64,000 nucleotides of DNA from Bacteroidota bacterium (GTDB lineage Bacteria > Bacteroidota > Bacteroidia > UBA8524), in NCBI GenBank assembly GCA_006226545.1, contig SBGR01000085.1:1-64000 (forward strand), in the 5' to 3' direction. The notes beneath the pieces were generated by a model that ran no database searches, was not told the DNA's origin, and worked only from the letters and a program-made list of their open reading frames with translations. This document shows, one piece after another, positions 27,303 through 36,400 of this stretch (position 1 is its first letter; the number at the start of each line of letters is the position of its first letter). A program made the translations under genes and the position numbers.

Positions 27303-28388
27303 TTATTTGAGTCTTACGTCGAGCGAGTCGCGCAAGGCATTCCCTACAAAATTAAAACTCATTACAAGCAACATAATGGCCAAACCCGGAACCAAAGCAA
27401 GGTAAGCTGAATCCAATACGATATAGCCAAAATGTTCTTTGATCATTTGTCCCCAAGAGGCCACCGGGGCTTGAACCCCTAAACCTAGGAAGCTCAATCC
27501 TGCTTCGAGCAAGATGGCCGAGGCAAAATTTGCTGCCGCCACTACGGTTAAGGGGCCGGTGAGGTTAGGCAAAATATGCCTGAACAAGATGCTACCATGC
27601 CCTATTCCCAGCACCTTGGCTGATTCCACAAATTCCTTTTCCTTCAAGCTCATCACCTGACCTCTAACCAAACGAGCAACATCCACCCACATACTCATAC
27701 CAACTGCTACAAAAATTTGCCAAAAGCCTTTGCCTAAAACCAGCGTAAGCGCGATGACCAAAAGCAGGGTTGGCAAAGACCAAATAACGTTGATCAACCA
27801 CATGATGGCTTTGTCTACCCATCCACCGAAATAACCGGCAAGGCTACCTAAGACTATTCCTAAAAGCAGTGAAATGGCCACGGCAATCAAACCTACGGCG
27901 AGAGAAATTCGAGCGCCTAGCAGCATTCTACTGAGCATATCCCGTCCAAAGCGATCCGTACCAAGGTAAAACGTTCGGTTTTCAATATAGGCTTTAGCAA
28001 AGCTGAGACTGTCTTGGGCCAAGGGATATTGCGCTACGGCTATGTTGAGCTTTTCACCTGGGATGCCTTCGTCGAGGTAATCAAATGCATAGGGTTTACC
28101 ATCATTCCAGTACCAAGAATCGATAACGTATTCTTTGAACGATGCCGGTCTGCCGGTAAAAAAATCGCTAAAACTTACCGGCTCTGTAGCGATTGGCTCC
28201 TTTAATATCCAAGCCTGAAAGCCGGGTAAGCGCGTGCTGATTTGCAATTGGATGGCGTTCGCATTCGGACTTTTATCCGGAGCGAAGAAAACAGCAAAGA
28301 TTCCAAAAAAGGCAGTGAGCAGGATGAAACCCAGGCCAATCATTCCCAGTGGATTCTTGCGGTATTTCTTCCAAAAGGATAGGCTCAT
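27303..28388 (-). CDS. ABC transporter permease (DppC/OppC family)
   Basis: A 361-residue inner-membrane permease of the peptide/nickel ABC importer class. It has one N-terminal helix (about 14-34), a long periplasmic loop and five C-terminal helices. The cytoplasmic EAA-type loop for ATPase contact is EFVESAKVLGIGHGSILFRHILPNL. The N-terminal WKKYRKNPLGMIGLGFI is typical of DppC-type subunits. No substrate-binding protein, partner permease or ATPase is near, so its partners must be elsewhere. It overlaps the small upstream gene by 4 bp (ATGA). Confidence 0.88.
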   Translation of the reverse strand: MSLSFWKKYRKNPLGMIGLGFILLTAFFGIFAVFFAPDKSPNANAIQLQISTRLPGFQAWILKEPIATEPVSFSDFFTGRPASFKEYVIDSWYWNDGKPYAFDYLDEGIPGEKLNIAVAQYPLAQDSLSFAKAYIENRTFYLGTDRFGRDMLSRMLLGARISLAVGLIAVAISLLLGIVLGSLAGYFGGWVDKAIMWLINVIWSLPTLLLVIALTLVLGKGFWQIFVAVGMSMWVDVARLVRGQVMSLKEKEFVESAKVLGIGHGSILFRHILPNLTGPLTVVAAANFASAILLEAGLSFLGLGVQAPVASWGQMIKEHFGYIVLDSAYLALVPGLAIMLLVMSFNFVGNALRDSLDVRLK

Positions 28389-28654
28389 CCCTTCACGGTA
28401 TTTAGGTAATCAAATCCTTTCGATGTAATCTGGAAACGGTAATGTTGCAATTTGTCGGTATCGTAAACAAAGCTTTTTTTCCATTGATCCGGCCCATCCG
28501 GAATGAGGATATACATCAGCTTCTTTCTCGCTAACGAACGCAGGCAGTCGCGGAGGATATACTCATCTGCAGAATACTCTTCTTTCAAGTGAAGGTATGA
28601 CTCCGGGTGAAAGAGTTTATCCAGTATTTCTTCTTCAAATCGGTCTAATTCCAT
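28385..28654 (-). CDS. Small conserved-looking protein of unknown function
   Basis: An 89-residue soluble acidic/basic protein that I do not recognise. The composition (SYLHLKEEYSADEYILRDCLRSLARKKLMYIL, then ITSKGFDYL) suggests a small winged-helix-like fold, with a C-terminal TSKG turn like those of PadR or MarR-type domains; this is an inference only. Its start overlaps the glycosyltransferase stop by one base (TAATG) and its stop overlaps the permease start (ATGA). It is thus locked between two coupled genes and likely real despite its size. [Motif given in part: residues about 20-50.]. Confidence 0.65.
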   Translation of the reverse strand: MELDRFEEEILDKLFHPESYLHLKEEYSADEYILRDCLRSLARKKLMYILIPDGPDQWKKSFVYDTDKLQHYRFQITSKGFDYLNTVKG

Positions 28655-29769
28655 TATTGCTTACGCCCTTTCCACTCAAACTTAACAAATGTACCCAAAA
28701 CCCCAATGACCACCACATACACAACCTGAAAGAGCTCCGAAACAAAGAAATATTTTCGCTGTTTTTCTTGGGCAAAAAATGAAAGAATTTGTCCAAAAAA
28801 CACAAACTCCAAAAAGGACTTCCCTGCTAAAAATAACAAACCAGGAATAGCCCAATACAAGCTAAATGGAAGAATCAGGATGCCGCTCAGTGCAAAGCAA
28901 GCAGCGAAGTAGGCGATAAAAAGATCAAGTGTTACCCTTTTGTCTTTGTATTGGGTAGCCTTAGAAGACCACCTGCTGCGTTGTGAAAGAAAAGCTGTGA
29001 GTGAGTCTTTGGTTTCGGTATAAACAAGGGCTCTTTTGTCTTTCAAGAAATGAACAGCTTGCCTTCCATAAGTAGCATAAATTTTATGCATTAAAAATTC
29101 GTCGTCGCCACTCATTAGGTGGGCATTGTCTTCAAAGCCATTCACTTGATGAAAAGCCGATTTACGGTAAGCCAAGTTTGCACCATTACACATGTTTGGC
29201 CGATTCATTTGGATGGAAGCTGCGCCAATTGCAATGAGGCCTGAAAACTCCAATTCTTGCCAGCGGTGGAAGAAACCACCCTTCCCCTCCAATTGAACAG
29301 GACCTGAAATAAGTTGTGTAGTTTCATTGGCTTGTTCAGCGAAAGCCCTTAACCATCCCGAACCGAACTGTACATCAGAGTCGGTGCACAGTATAAATTC
29401 GTTTTGAGCGAGTTCTATACCCGTTTGAATTGCTGCTTTTTTAGCGATGCCCTTGCTCTGCACACAACGCGCCCAAGGCTGTTGTTCTGACCATGCTTTT
29501 GCTAACTGAAACGACCTATCTTCCGAATGATCATCAATCAAAATGAGTTCAACTGTAATTCCATCGCTATCCAAGTTTTCAAAACATTGAAATAACCGTG
29601 GTAGCGATTGCGCTTCATTGCGGAAAGGAACCAAAATGCTGAAACTGGCAAATTCTGGTTGTTGAACCGGAACAGACAGCTTGGTCTCCTTCCAACCTTT
29701 CATATAGGAAAGAAACAAACGAGCATACAAGAAGAATAGGATGATTCCCAGACTGCTAAGTACCCACAT
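28654..29769 (-). CDS. Membrane glycosyltransferase family 2
   Basis: A 371-residue membrane GT2 enzyme. An N-terminal helix precedes a GT-A domain with FSILVPFRNEA, ELILIDDHSED and the DxD-type motif CTDSDVQFG. The acceptor region has MSGDDEFLMHK and QRSRWSSKA (a Q/RXXRW-like motif). Two to three C-terminal helices follow. The acceptor is unknown. I choose the ATG at 29769 (MWVLSSLG) over the one at 29802, although both overlap the upstream flippase-like gene. The pairing with that gene suggests joint work on lipid-linked or exported glycans. Confidence 0.85.
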   Translation of the reverse strand: MWVLSSLGIILFFLYARLFLSYMKGWKETKLSVPVQQPEFASFSILVPFRNEAQSLPRLFQCFENLDSDGITVELILIDDHSEDRSFQLAKAWSEQQPWARCVQSKGIAKKAAIQTGIELAQNEFILCTDSDVQFGSGWLRAFAEQANETTQLISGPVQLEGKGGFFHRWQELEFSGLIAIGAASIQMNRPNMCNGANLAYRKSAFHQVNGFEDNAHLMSGDDEFLMHKIYATYGRQAVHFLKDKRALVYTETKDSLTAFLSQRSRWSSKATQYKDKRVTLDLFIAYFAACFALSGILILPFSLYWAIPGLLFLAGKSFLEFVFFGQILSFFAQEKQRKYFFVSELFQVVYVVVIGVLGTFVKFEWKGRKQ

Positions 29770-30724
29770 CTTTTGAACGGTTGAAGAGAAATAGAATTCC
29801 ACCGGTTAAGGCTGGAACTAACATATTGACAAGCCAAATTGAATACGTTACACTCAAAATAATCAAGTCGTTTTGAAGGTAAGGAGCGAAGGTTTTAAGA
29901 GCTACACTTCCGCGCACCGTCACTTCAGAAATGGCTAAAGTGGGTAAAAGGGTTTGGGTTAAAAACATGGCTGCGAGCGAAACCATGGTTTGAAAAAAAG
30001 TGATATCGCTATGAAAGGCTTTAAAGAAGAAAAAATACTGCAAAGCAAAAACCAGATAACGCCCTATTGAAATCAACATCACTGAGGCTAGGCGCGACTT
30101 TTCTAACTTCTTTATCGCTATAAAATAACGCAACAACTTGCGGGGTACCTTTACCAATCGAAACAGCCAACTCAAGCGATCCAGGTTAAAATACAAAAAC
30201 AGCAACGCCGATGTGGTGATGAAAAAGCTGGTCCAGGTTACCCAAGGCCAAGGATTTTGGTCGTAGAGGTAGATGATGGAAGCAAGTCCAAATAAAACCG
30301 TACAAAGCAGCTGAGCGATATTACCCGACATGGTGAGCAAGGCTCCTTCGATCTTCTTGTCTGTTTTTAGGTAAACCAATCGACCGGCAAATTCTCCCAC
30401 TCTATTCGGGGTGAAAAAACCAATAAATACACCAGCCAAGATGGCTCTATAGGCAGGGAAAAAACGAACCTTTTCATAATCGGCAATCAGTAATTTCCAT
30501 TTGAGGGCTTCTGCACCCCAGTTGAAAAAGACCAACGAAACTCCGATGACCAACCACGTAATATTCACTTGAACCAAACCTTCTTTGAATCGAGTGATAA
30601 AGGTGCTAAAGTCTTCTTTCAGAAAGAGTTCATTGTAGAGTAATGCAATGGAAAGGGCAAATACTGTGAATTTCAGTATTTGAATAAAGAGCCTCTTATT
30701 GAATTTCGCTTTTAGCCTTTTCAA
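29756..30724 (-). CDS. Flippase-like / lysylphosphatidylglycerol synthase TM-region protein
   Basis: A 322-residue integral membrane protein of the UPF0104 / LPG-synthase transmembrane family. It has about 8 hydrophobic helices and the family phrases FFTPNRVGEFAGRLVYL and GNIAQLLCTVLFG. The family is thought to move or modify lipids and lipid-linked sugars. The start is a TTG at 30724, since no ATG lies near the N-terminus. It is divergent from ruvC and overlaps the glycosyltransferase gene, suggesting a shared pathway. Confidence 0.82.
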   Translation of the reverse strand: MKRLKAKFNKRLFIQILKFTVFALSIALLYNELFLKEDFSTFITRFKEGLVQVNITWLVIGVSLVFFNWGAEALKWKLLIADYEKVRFFPAYRAILAGVFIGFFTPNRVGEFAGRLVYLKTDKKIEGALLTMSGNIAQLLCTVLFGLASIIYLYDQNPWPWVTWTSFFITTSALLFLYFNLDRLSWLFRLVKVPRKLLRYFIAIKKLEKSRLASVMLISIGRYLVFALQYFFFFKAFHSDITFFQTMVSLAAMFLTQTLLPTLAISEVTVRGSVALKTFAPYLQNDLIILSVTYSIWLVNMLVPALTGGILFLFNRSKDVGT

Positions 30725-30731
30725 ATTGCCT

Positions 30732-30739
30732 TAACTTTG
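30732..30739 (+). promoter_or_regulatory. -7 box of the ruvC promoter
   Basis: TAACTTTG matches TAnnTTTG exactly and ends 6 bp before the ruvC ATG at 30746, which implies a leaderless or near-leaderless message. The upstream element is not clear. Confidence 0.6.
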
Positions 30740-30745
30740 TCTGAG

Positions 30746-31330
30746 ATGAGTAATACGGCAAGCTATGATAAAATCATCCTTGGCATCGACCCGGGAACAA
30801 ATATAATGGGTTATGGCTTGCTTGGCTGCAAGGGTAAGCAGTTTGAGCTAATTAACAGTGGTGTAGTACATCTGGGCAAATTGGATAACCACGCCTTAAA
30901 GCTTCAAAAGATCTTCGAGCGAACCCTCTACCTCATCGATACCTATAACCCGGATGAGTTGGCTATTGAAGCCCCATTCTTCGGTAAAAACGTACAATCC
31001 ATGCTCAAGTTAGGCAGGGCACAAGGCACTGCCATGGCGGCTGCCTTATACCGTAACATGCCCATCTTTGAGTATGCTCCTAAGAAAGTGAAGTCGTCCA
31101 TCACCGGTAGTGGAAATGCCTCCAAAGAACAAGTAGCGGCTATGCTTCAGACTTTATGCAAATTTGAAGAAATGCCGGCTTACCTCGATGCCACCGATGG
31201 TTTGGCTGTAGCTGTATGCCATTTCTTCCAAGGAACGGCAGTCAGCACGGGCTTAAATACCAAGAAAAAGACCGCAAAAAAAGGAAGCTGGGATAGCTTC
31301 CTTAAAAATAATCCGGATCGAATCGTTTAA
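30746..31330 (+). CDS. ruvC: Holliday junction endonuclease RuvC
   Basis: A 194-residue dimeric resolvase that cuts Holliday junctions in recombination with RuvAB. The RNase H-like fold carries the first catalytic Asp (Asp15 in ILGIDPGTN), Glu in LAIEAPFFGKN and the C-terminal DATDGLAVA acidic pair. The family motif GRAQGTAMAAA and the KKVKSSITGSGNASKEQV loop are present. The ATG at 30746 is chosen over the TTG at 30737, which overlaps the promoter. A Lys-rich tail is slightly longer than usual. Confidence 0.95.
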   Translation: MSNTASYDKIILGIDPGTNIMGYGLLGCKGKQFELINSGVVHLGKLDNHALKLQKIFERTLYLIDTYNPDELAIEAPFFGKNVQSMLKLGRAQGTAMAAALYRNMPIFEYAPKKVKSSITGSGNASKEQVAAMLQTLCKFEEMPAYLDATDGLAVAVCHFFQGTAVSTGLNTKKKTAKKGSWDSFLKNNPDRIV

Positions 31331-31719
31331 TACTTTTCTCGAATGGCGGTAGCCATCGCTGCTAGCTCATCTTGACTAGGATTCAATTTCGCTCGTGTAA
31401 AATTGCAATCGTCCATTTTATTGATTGGAATAAGATGCACGTGTGCATGAGGCACTTCCAAACCAATAACTGCAACACTAACCTTTACACAAGGAACAGT
31501 TAGTTTAATGGCCTTCGCCACTTGCTTAGCGAAAACATGAATGGCAGCCAGTTCATCATCTTCCATGTCGAAGATATAATCCACCTCTTTTTTGGGGATG
31601 ACAAGGGTATGTCCCATCACCAAAGGGTTAATATCTAGGAAGGCTAAAAATTGATCATTCTCTGCAATTTTATGGCAAGGAATTTCACCGGCAATGATTT
31701 TAGAAAAGATTGTAGCCAT
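31327..31719 (-). CDS. HIT family nucleotide-binding protein
   Basis: A 130-residue histidine-triad hydrolase/transferase, probably acting on adenosine-phosphoramidate-type substrates. The triad motif is HAHVHLIP near residue 93-100. The opening TIFSKIIAGEIPCHKIAE and the MGHTLVIPKKEVDYIF segment are standard for Hint-like proteins. The start overlaps the greA stop by one base (TAATG), so it is translationally coupled to greA. It converges with ruvC, overlapping by 4 bp at the 3' ends. Confidence 0.93.
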   Translation of the reverse strand: MATIFSKIIAGEIPCHKIAENDQFLAFLDINPLVMGHTLVIPKKEVDYIFDMEDDELAAIHVFAKQVAKAIKLTVPCVKVSVAVIGLEVPHAHVHLIPINKMDDCNFTRAKLNPSQDELAAMATAIREKY

Positions 31720-32192
31720 TACCTGCCGATTTCCAATACTTCCAATTGAATGATACCTGCAGGTACCGATATCTCAGCCTTGTCTCCCACTTTTTTACCT
31801 AATAAGCCTTGGCCTATTGGTGAAGAAGAAGAGATTTTACCCGTTTTAAGGTCGGCTTCTTTTTCGGTTACGATGGTATAGGTTAAATCCTTGTTGGTTT
31901 TTAGGTTCTTCACCTTAACCTTGCTCAGAATCATAACCTTCGAATTATCCATTTTGGATTCATCCAAGACACGGGCTCTAGAGAGCAAATCTTCCATCTG
32001 TGCAATCTTGGCTTCAAGCAGGCCTTGTGCTTCTTTTGCCGCATCGTATTCTGCATTCTCCGACAAATCTCCTTTGTCTCGAGCTTCGGCAATCTGTTGT
32101 GAAATGGAAGGACGGTCGACGGTTTTCATCTGATGAAGCTCTTGCTTCAGATTATCCAGACCTTCTTGAGTGAAATATTGAATGTCTGCCAT
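31719..32192 (-). CDS. greA: Transcription elongation factor GreA
   Basis: A 157-residue factor that stimulates RNA polymerase to cleave backtracked transcripts. The N-terminal coiled coil (about 8-75) carries the acidic tip in ARDKGDLSENAEYDAAKE, and the C-terminal FKBP-like domain ends with IQLEVLEIGR. Length is normal. It forms a two-gene unit with the HIT protein gene. No TAnnTTTG box was found between its ATG and the PorV-family terminator, so its promoter is uncertain. Confidence 0.95.
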   Translation of the reverse strand: MADIQYFTQEGLDNLKQELHQMKTVDRPSISQQIAEARDKGDLSENAEYDAAKEAQGLLEAKIAQMEDLLSRARVLDESKMDNSKVMILSKVKVKNLKTNKDLTYTIVTEKEADLKTGKISSSSPIGQGLLGKKVGDKAEISVPAGIIQLEVLEIGR

Positions 32193-32226
32193 AGTATTCT
32201 CTTTTTGTGTGTTATCTAAGGGCTCT

Positions 32227-32262
32227 AAAAAAAAGAAAAGCCCCGGGCTAACCCGGAACTTT
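32227..32262 (-). terminator. Intrinsic terminator after the PorV-family gene
   Basis: On the minus strand, CCGGG and CCCGG pair around a 4-nt loop (32243-32256), flanked by G/C and followed by a T-rich run (A-run at 32227-32239 on the plus strand). It closes the receptor / secreted protein / PorV transcript. Confidence 0.85.
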
Positions 32263-32286
32263 CCTCGAAGATATTAATAATTCTTA

Positions 32287-33399
32287 TTAGTCTTTATCGG
32301 CAAGCAATAAACGCACGCCAAAAGTGTGAATTCCATTAAATGGATTGGTGCTGCGGTAAGCATAGTCAAATCCAAATTTATTGTCGTTCTTCTTTGACAA
32401 AGGAATATCAATGCTAAATCCACCGGCAAAACCAGTTAATGCAGTTGTTCTGCCTTCCGGTCCTAATTCTTGGAAGATGCCGTCTTCATAAGCATATCCT
32501 ACACGGAAATGAAGGAAGTTTTTGTAGGAATACTGTGTTCCCAAAACAAACTGGTTTTTGGAGAATGAATTCGATACAAAGTTTGCTGCAGCAGTCAATT
32601 TGTGGAAATAAGTATTGGAATCAGAATCCAAACGGAAATCGTAAGATGCTCCGATATTTACCTGTGACGGTAAGTTAAAAGTAGCAACACGGTTCTCTAC
32701 GGTATTATCGTAGTTGTTGTTTCCGTTGATTCTAGCTTTGATGGATAGACCGTCGCCACTGAACTTCATATCCGGACCCACGTTTCTTACGCTGATACCA
32801 AATTTGATGTCGTTTTGTTTGATGCTCTTTCTTCCCGGCTTGGTAGAGGTTTGGTACTGTACACCGGCGTCTAAAGCAAAACCTGAAGCAGTAACGTCTT
32901 CAATTGCTTGGTTTACCACCTTTACCTGCAAGCCACCACTGATAGAGTTAGAGAATTGCTTCGCATAACCCAATCCTAAATTGATGAACTGCGGGGAGAA
33001 AGTACCGATACCGCCATCCGGGTTCTCTACTGTTGTACGTTCAATTTCACCGAAACTGAAGTTGTTGATTGATAGAGACAATGCTCCACTTTCACCAACA
33101 CGTTGAGCGATACCAAAGCTATTGATATTGATACCGGTTGGAACTAACCAATTGGTACGTGAAAAAATAACTTCGGTTTTCGGGGTATAAGCCAATCCGG
33201 CAATGTTTAACTGTGAGGATTCCAAGCCGCGTACACCTGCAGTATTTACGCCATTCCAACCGGACAAACGTCCGTAGCTGTGAATAAGCAACTCGGTAGC
33301 ACCCGCTTGACCAGCACGGTCTGGATTACCTGCCTCTGCCTGAAAAACCAGGCAGGCGGCAGCTAATACGCTTAAACTTCTTTTTATAACTGTATTCAT
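32287..33399 (-). CDS. PorV/PorQ family outer-membrane protein
   Basis: A 370-residue beta-barrel protein with a signal peptide (cleavage near 23, FQAEAG). The N-terminal GATELLIHSYGRLSGWNGVNTAG and LSINNFSFGEIERTT patterns, and the terminal NPFNGIHTFGVRLLL, fit the PorV/PorQ (UPF0164) group. In T9SS, PorV is the shuttle that carries cargo from the translocon. This protein is the last of a three-gene set with a TonB-dependent receptor and a large secreted protein, 25 bp downstream of the latter. Whether it is the general PorV or a dedicated paralog cannot be told from sequence alone. Confidence 0.82.
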   Translation of the reverse strand: MNTVIKRSLSVLAAACLVFQAEAGNPDRAGQAGATELLIHSYGRLSGWNGVNTAGVRGLESSQLNIAGLAYTPKTEVIFSRTNWLVPTGININSFGIAQRVGESGALSLSINNFSFGEIERTTVENPDGGIGTFSPQFINLGLGYAKQFSNSISGGLQVKVVNQAIEDVTASGFALDAGVQYQTSTKPGRKSIKQNDIKFGISVRNVGPDMKFSGDGLSIKARINGNNNYDNTVENRVATFNLPSQVNIGASYDFRLDSDSNTYFHKLTAAANFVSNSFSKNQFVLGTQYSYKNFLHFRVGYAYEDGIFQELGPEGRTTALTGFAGGFSIDIPLSKKNDNKFGFDYAYRSTNPFNGIHTFGVRLLLADKD

Positions 33400-33423
33400 T
33401 GTTTCGTTCAGCTAAGGTTAATA

Positions 33424-36400
33424 TTAGAAGGAGTCGAGGTCAATCTGACGCATTACACCGAACCACTTCACTGTTTTCTCACCAAGATCACCGGCGTCGA
33501 TATGAACAATGTACATACCTGATGCAATTGGCACATTCACTTGGTTTTTCAAATCCCAATCAACATAAGTTGCTTCATCGTCTTTCTTAATCTGACGAAC
33601 CAATGTCCCGTTTACGGTAAATACGTTGATGGTGCACTTGTTAGGAAGGTTGGTGATTTTCACCCTGTTATCCAACTGGCTACCTTCATACTGAGAGTAA
33701 GCATAGTAAGGATTCGGAACAACTTTAATTAAATCCAACGCATTCTTACCTGCCTCTTGGCTCACCTGTGGAGCAATATCAGCAGTATTGAAGCGGTAGT
33801 ATGGCATATTATTGTTCTGAGGTGTTGCACCTGCGTCACCATTGTAAGTTCCGTATTGTCTCTTCACTTGCAGACGGATTTTAACCTCTGTTGGAGGAAC
33901 ACCATCTTTCATGGAGTAACCTTGAGCAATAATTGGAGGCATTACCCACATTGCTTGAGCAAATACACGACGGATTTCATTGCTGCTTCCAGTATTCAAT
34001 TTCGTCAAGTATTCATTTCCTTCATCGTATACCGGTCCGGTATAGCCTGCGAAGTTTTTGCGGCCCATCAAGTAGATATAATGTTTACCACCAATTGAAA
34101 CGTTAGAACCGGAAGTAAAGTTAGATGTAGGGTTCCAGATCATGTCGCTACCATTCTCACCAGATAAGTAAGAATCTTCACCGAACATGATGTTCATACG
34201 CTCACCTGTTTCCAAGTTGATTGCGTAACCTGGGAACCAGCTACGGCCGGTTTCGCCGTTTGTCATCGGTTTTAAGTCAATATCCAAAGAAGGGCTTCTT
34301 CTTGGGCTATGTTTAGGTGCATTACCTAAAGCCAAAGCTGGATCTTCAGACATTTCAAGTACAACGGCTCTAGTCCATTTTGTGCGATCTGGAGTTAATA
34401 CAAACTCAACACTTTGCAAGTCGGAAAGGCGGTTGTCGAAACCTACCTGGCTACCTGCGTAGGCAATACCATAAGTAGCGTTAGTTGGAGTTGAGTAGAT
34501 CGCTCTTGAAGCCAAAGCATAAGGAGCAATGATTCCACCTAAGATTCTTTCGTAACGTTCGAATGGATCCATAGACTCACCTCCGATATCGAAGTCGTCT
34601 GTATAATCTTTTGCGTTAAAGCTATTATTACGTCCGCGGTTACCTGAACGAATCCAGTTTAACCAAACAATGTTACCGTCGTTATCAGGTAAACCTGTTA
34701 ACCACTGTCGAGCATCATCTTGCCAGATAATTTCAGCATCGATAAATCCGTTCGCATCATCAAGTTCATTCAATGGGAAGCCTGGGCTAACCGCTTGAAC
34801 AACGCTTACAGAAATACCCCATTTCGCAATTACTTGTTCGTTTAGTACGTGGATATCACGGTCTGAGAATACGGTATCTTGATCTGTCGTATTGATTAAC
34901 ATCCAAACAGTTTCTTCATCAATCAATGAATCAGATCCTTGACCGGCTGTTAATGTTGAATCAATCATTCTGAATTCAAAGTCTGCTACCGGTACTTTTA
35001 ATGGATCAACCACTTTAATGTTTACCGGACCATGTCCTCCCAAGTAAATTGGAGTTTTAGCGACGTATGGTGCTCTTAAGATTTCAGAAATGGTTTCATT
35101 GGTTAAGCGAAGTGAAACGCCACCGTTTCCTTTACCTTCAATACGCTGAATACGCGGACCGTCTTCGTAACCAGCCACAGACTGAATACCACCTAATTTA
35201 GGTTCAGTTTTGTGTGGGATACCACGGTAAGTCACAACGTTCAAACGACCTTCCAAATATTGAACCGGTTCGTTTGGATCGTTCACACAAGTAGCGTAAG
35301 CCAAAACTACGTAGTAGTAGCTCTTGAAGTTTACAAGTTGGGTATTACCTGTAGCGAATAAGTCATCCTCTACTTTGAATGAGTGTTGAATACCTAAGTT
35401 GGCACCGTCTACTTTAATTTTTGGAATATTAACTCCAAGGTCCGGATCCAACTCTTGGTTGATTACTCGAGCATACTCATCTCTAAGGTCAACTTGGTAA
35501 GCTAGACGAGCTCTCTCAATGTTATCCAATTCACCGGTACTTACCAATGCATCGCGCAACTGGTAAATTTTATACCCTTGGAAACGGTAGTTCAACATAC
35601 CATTTGATCCTTCAGTTGAAGCAAAGAAGTTCTCAATGTCCTTCAATTTTCTAGTAGAATCAATCATGGTAATAACCAATTCTCTATCCAATTCTTGAAT
35701 AGACAAGGTTGGTGCTGGAGGACCATCAGGAATTTGGAACTTGTTATTGAAGAGTTTCTGTGCTTTATCTGATGCCAATTTCAAGAGGTTCAATGAACCT
35801 GTTGCACCACCGGTAGTGGTCTTAGCCCAAACAACACCCACTGTAACGTAGTTCACTGCACCTGGCTTCAGGTTAAATGGACCAGCTGATTGCAAGTAGC
35901 GACGGTCACCCGGTGTGTTACCGGCAGATTTCTCATGCCATGAACCCGGGTTGGTTGGATCGCCTGGGAACATGTAGCTGGTGATATTACCTTGTTGGTA
36001 ACCGTTACCTTGATCGGTGATGAATGAACCATCTTTCCAGATACCTCTTAAGTAACCATAGTAGTGTTCAGCAGTTACCGGGTTACCGATAACAGAGAAG
36101 TCGTTATTGTAGTAAACGAATTTGGTCAAACCAATTTCATTACCTGCTGAGTCACGTGGACCTTCAAAGAAGGTAGTACCAACTGAAGGTGGGTTCAAGC
36201 CGTAACCCAAGATACCTTCATCATCGTCATCACCGTTATAGCAGAAACCTAAATTTCTAGCGGTATCCACACCTACGTAGTCATCAGAATAGTTACCTAA
36301 ATCCGCGTCAACCCATTGTCCGAAATAGCAATTTCTAATTTCATCGAATGAACGGTTGGTGATTTTGGTTTTGTAGAAGGTCATGTTATTCACCTCGTCG

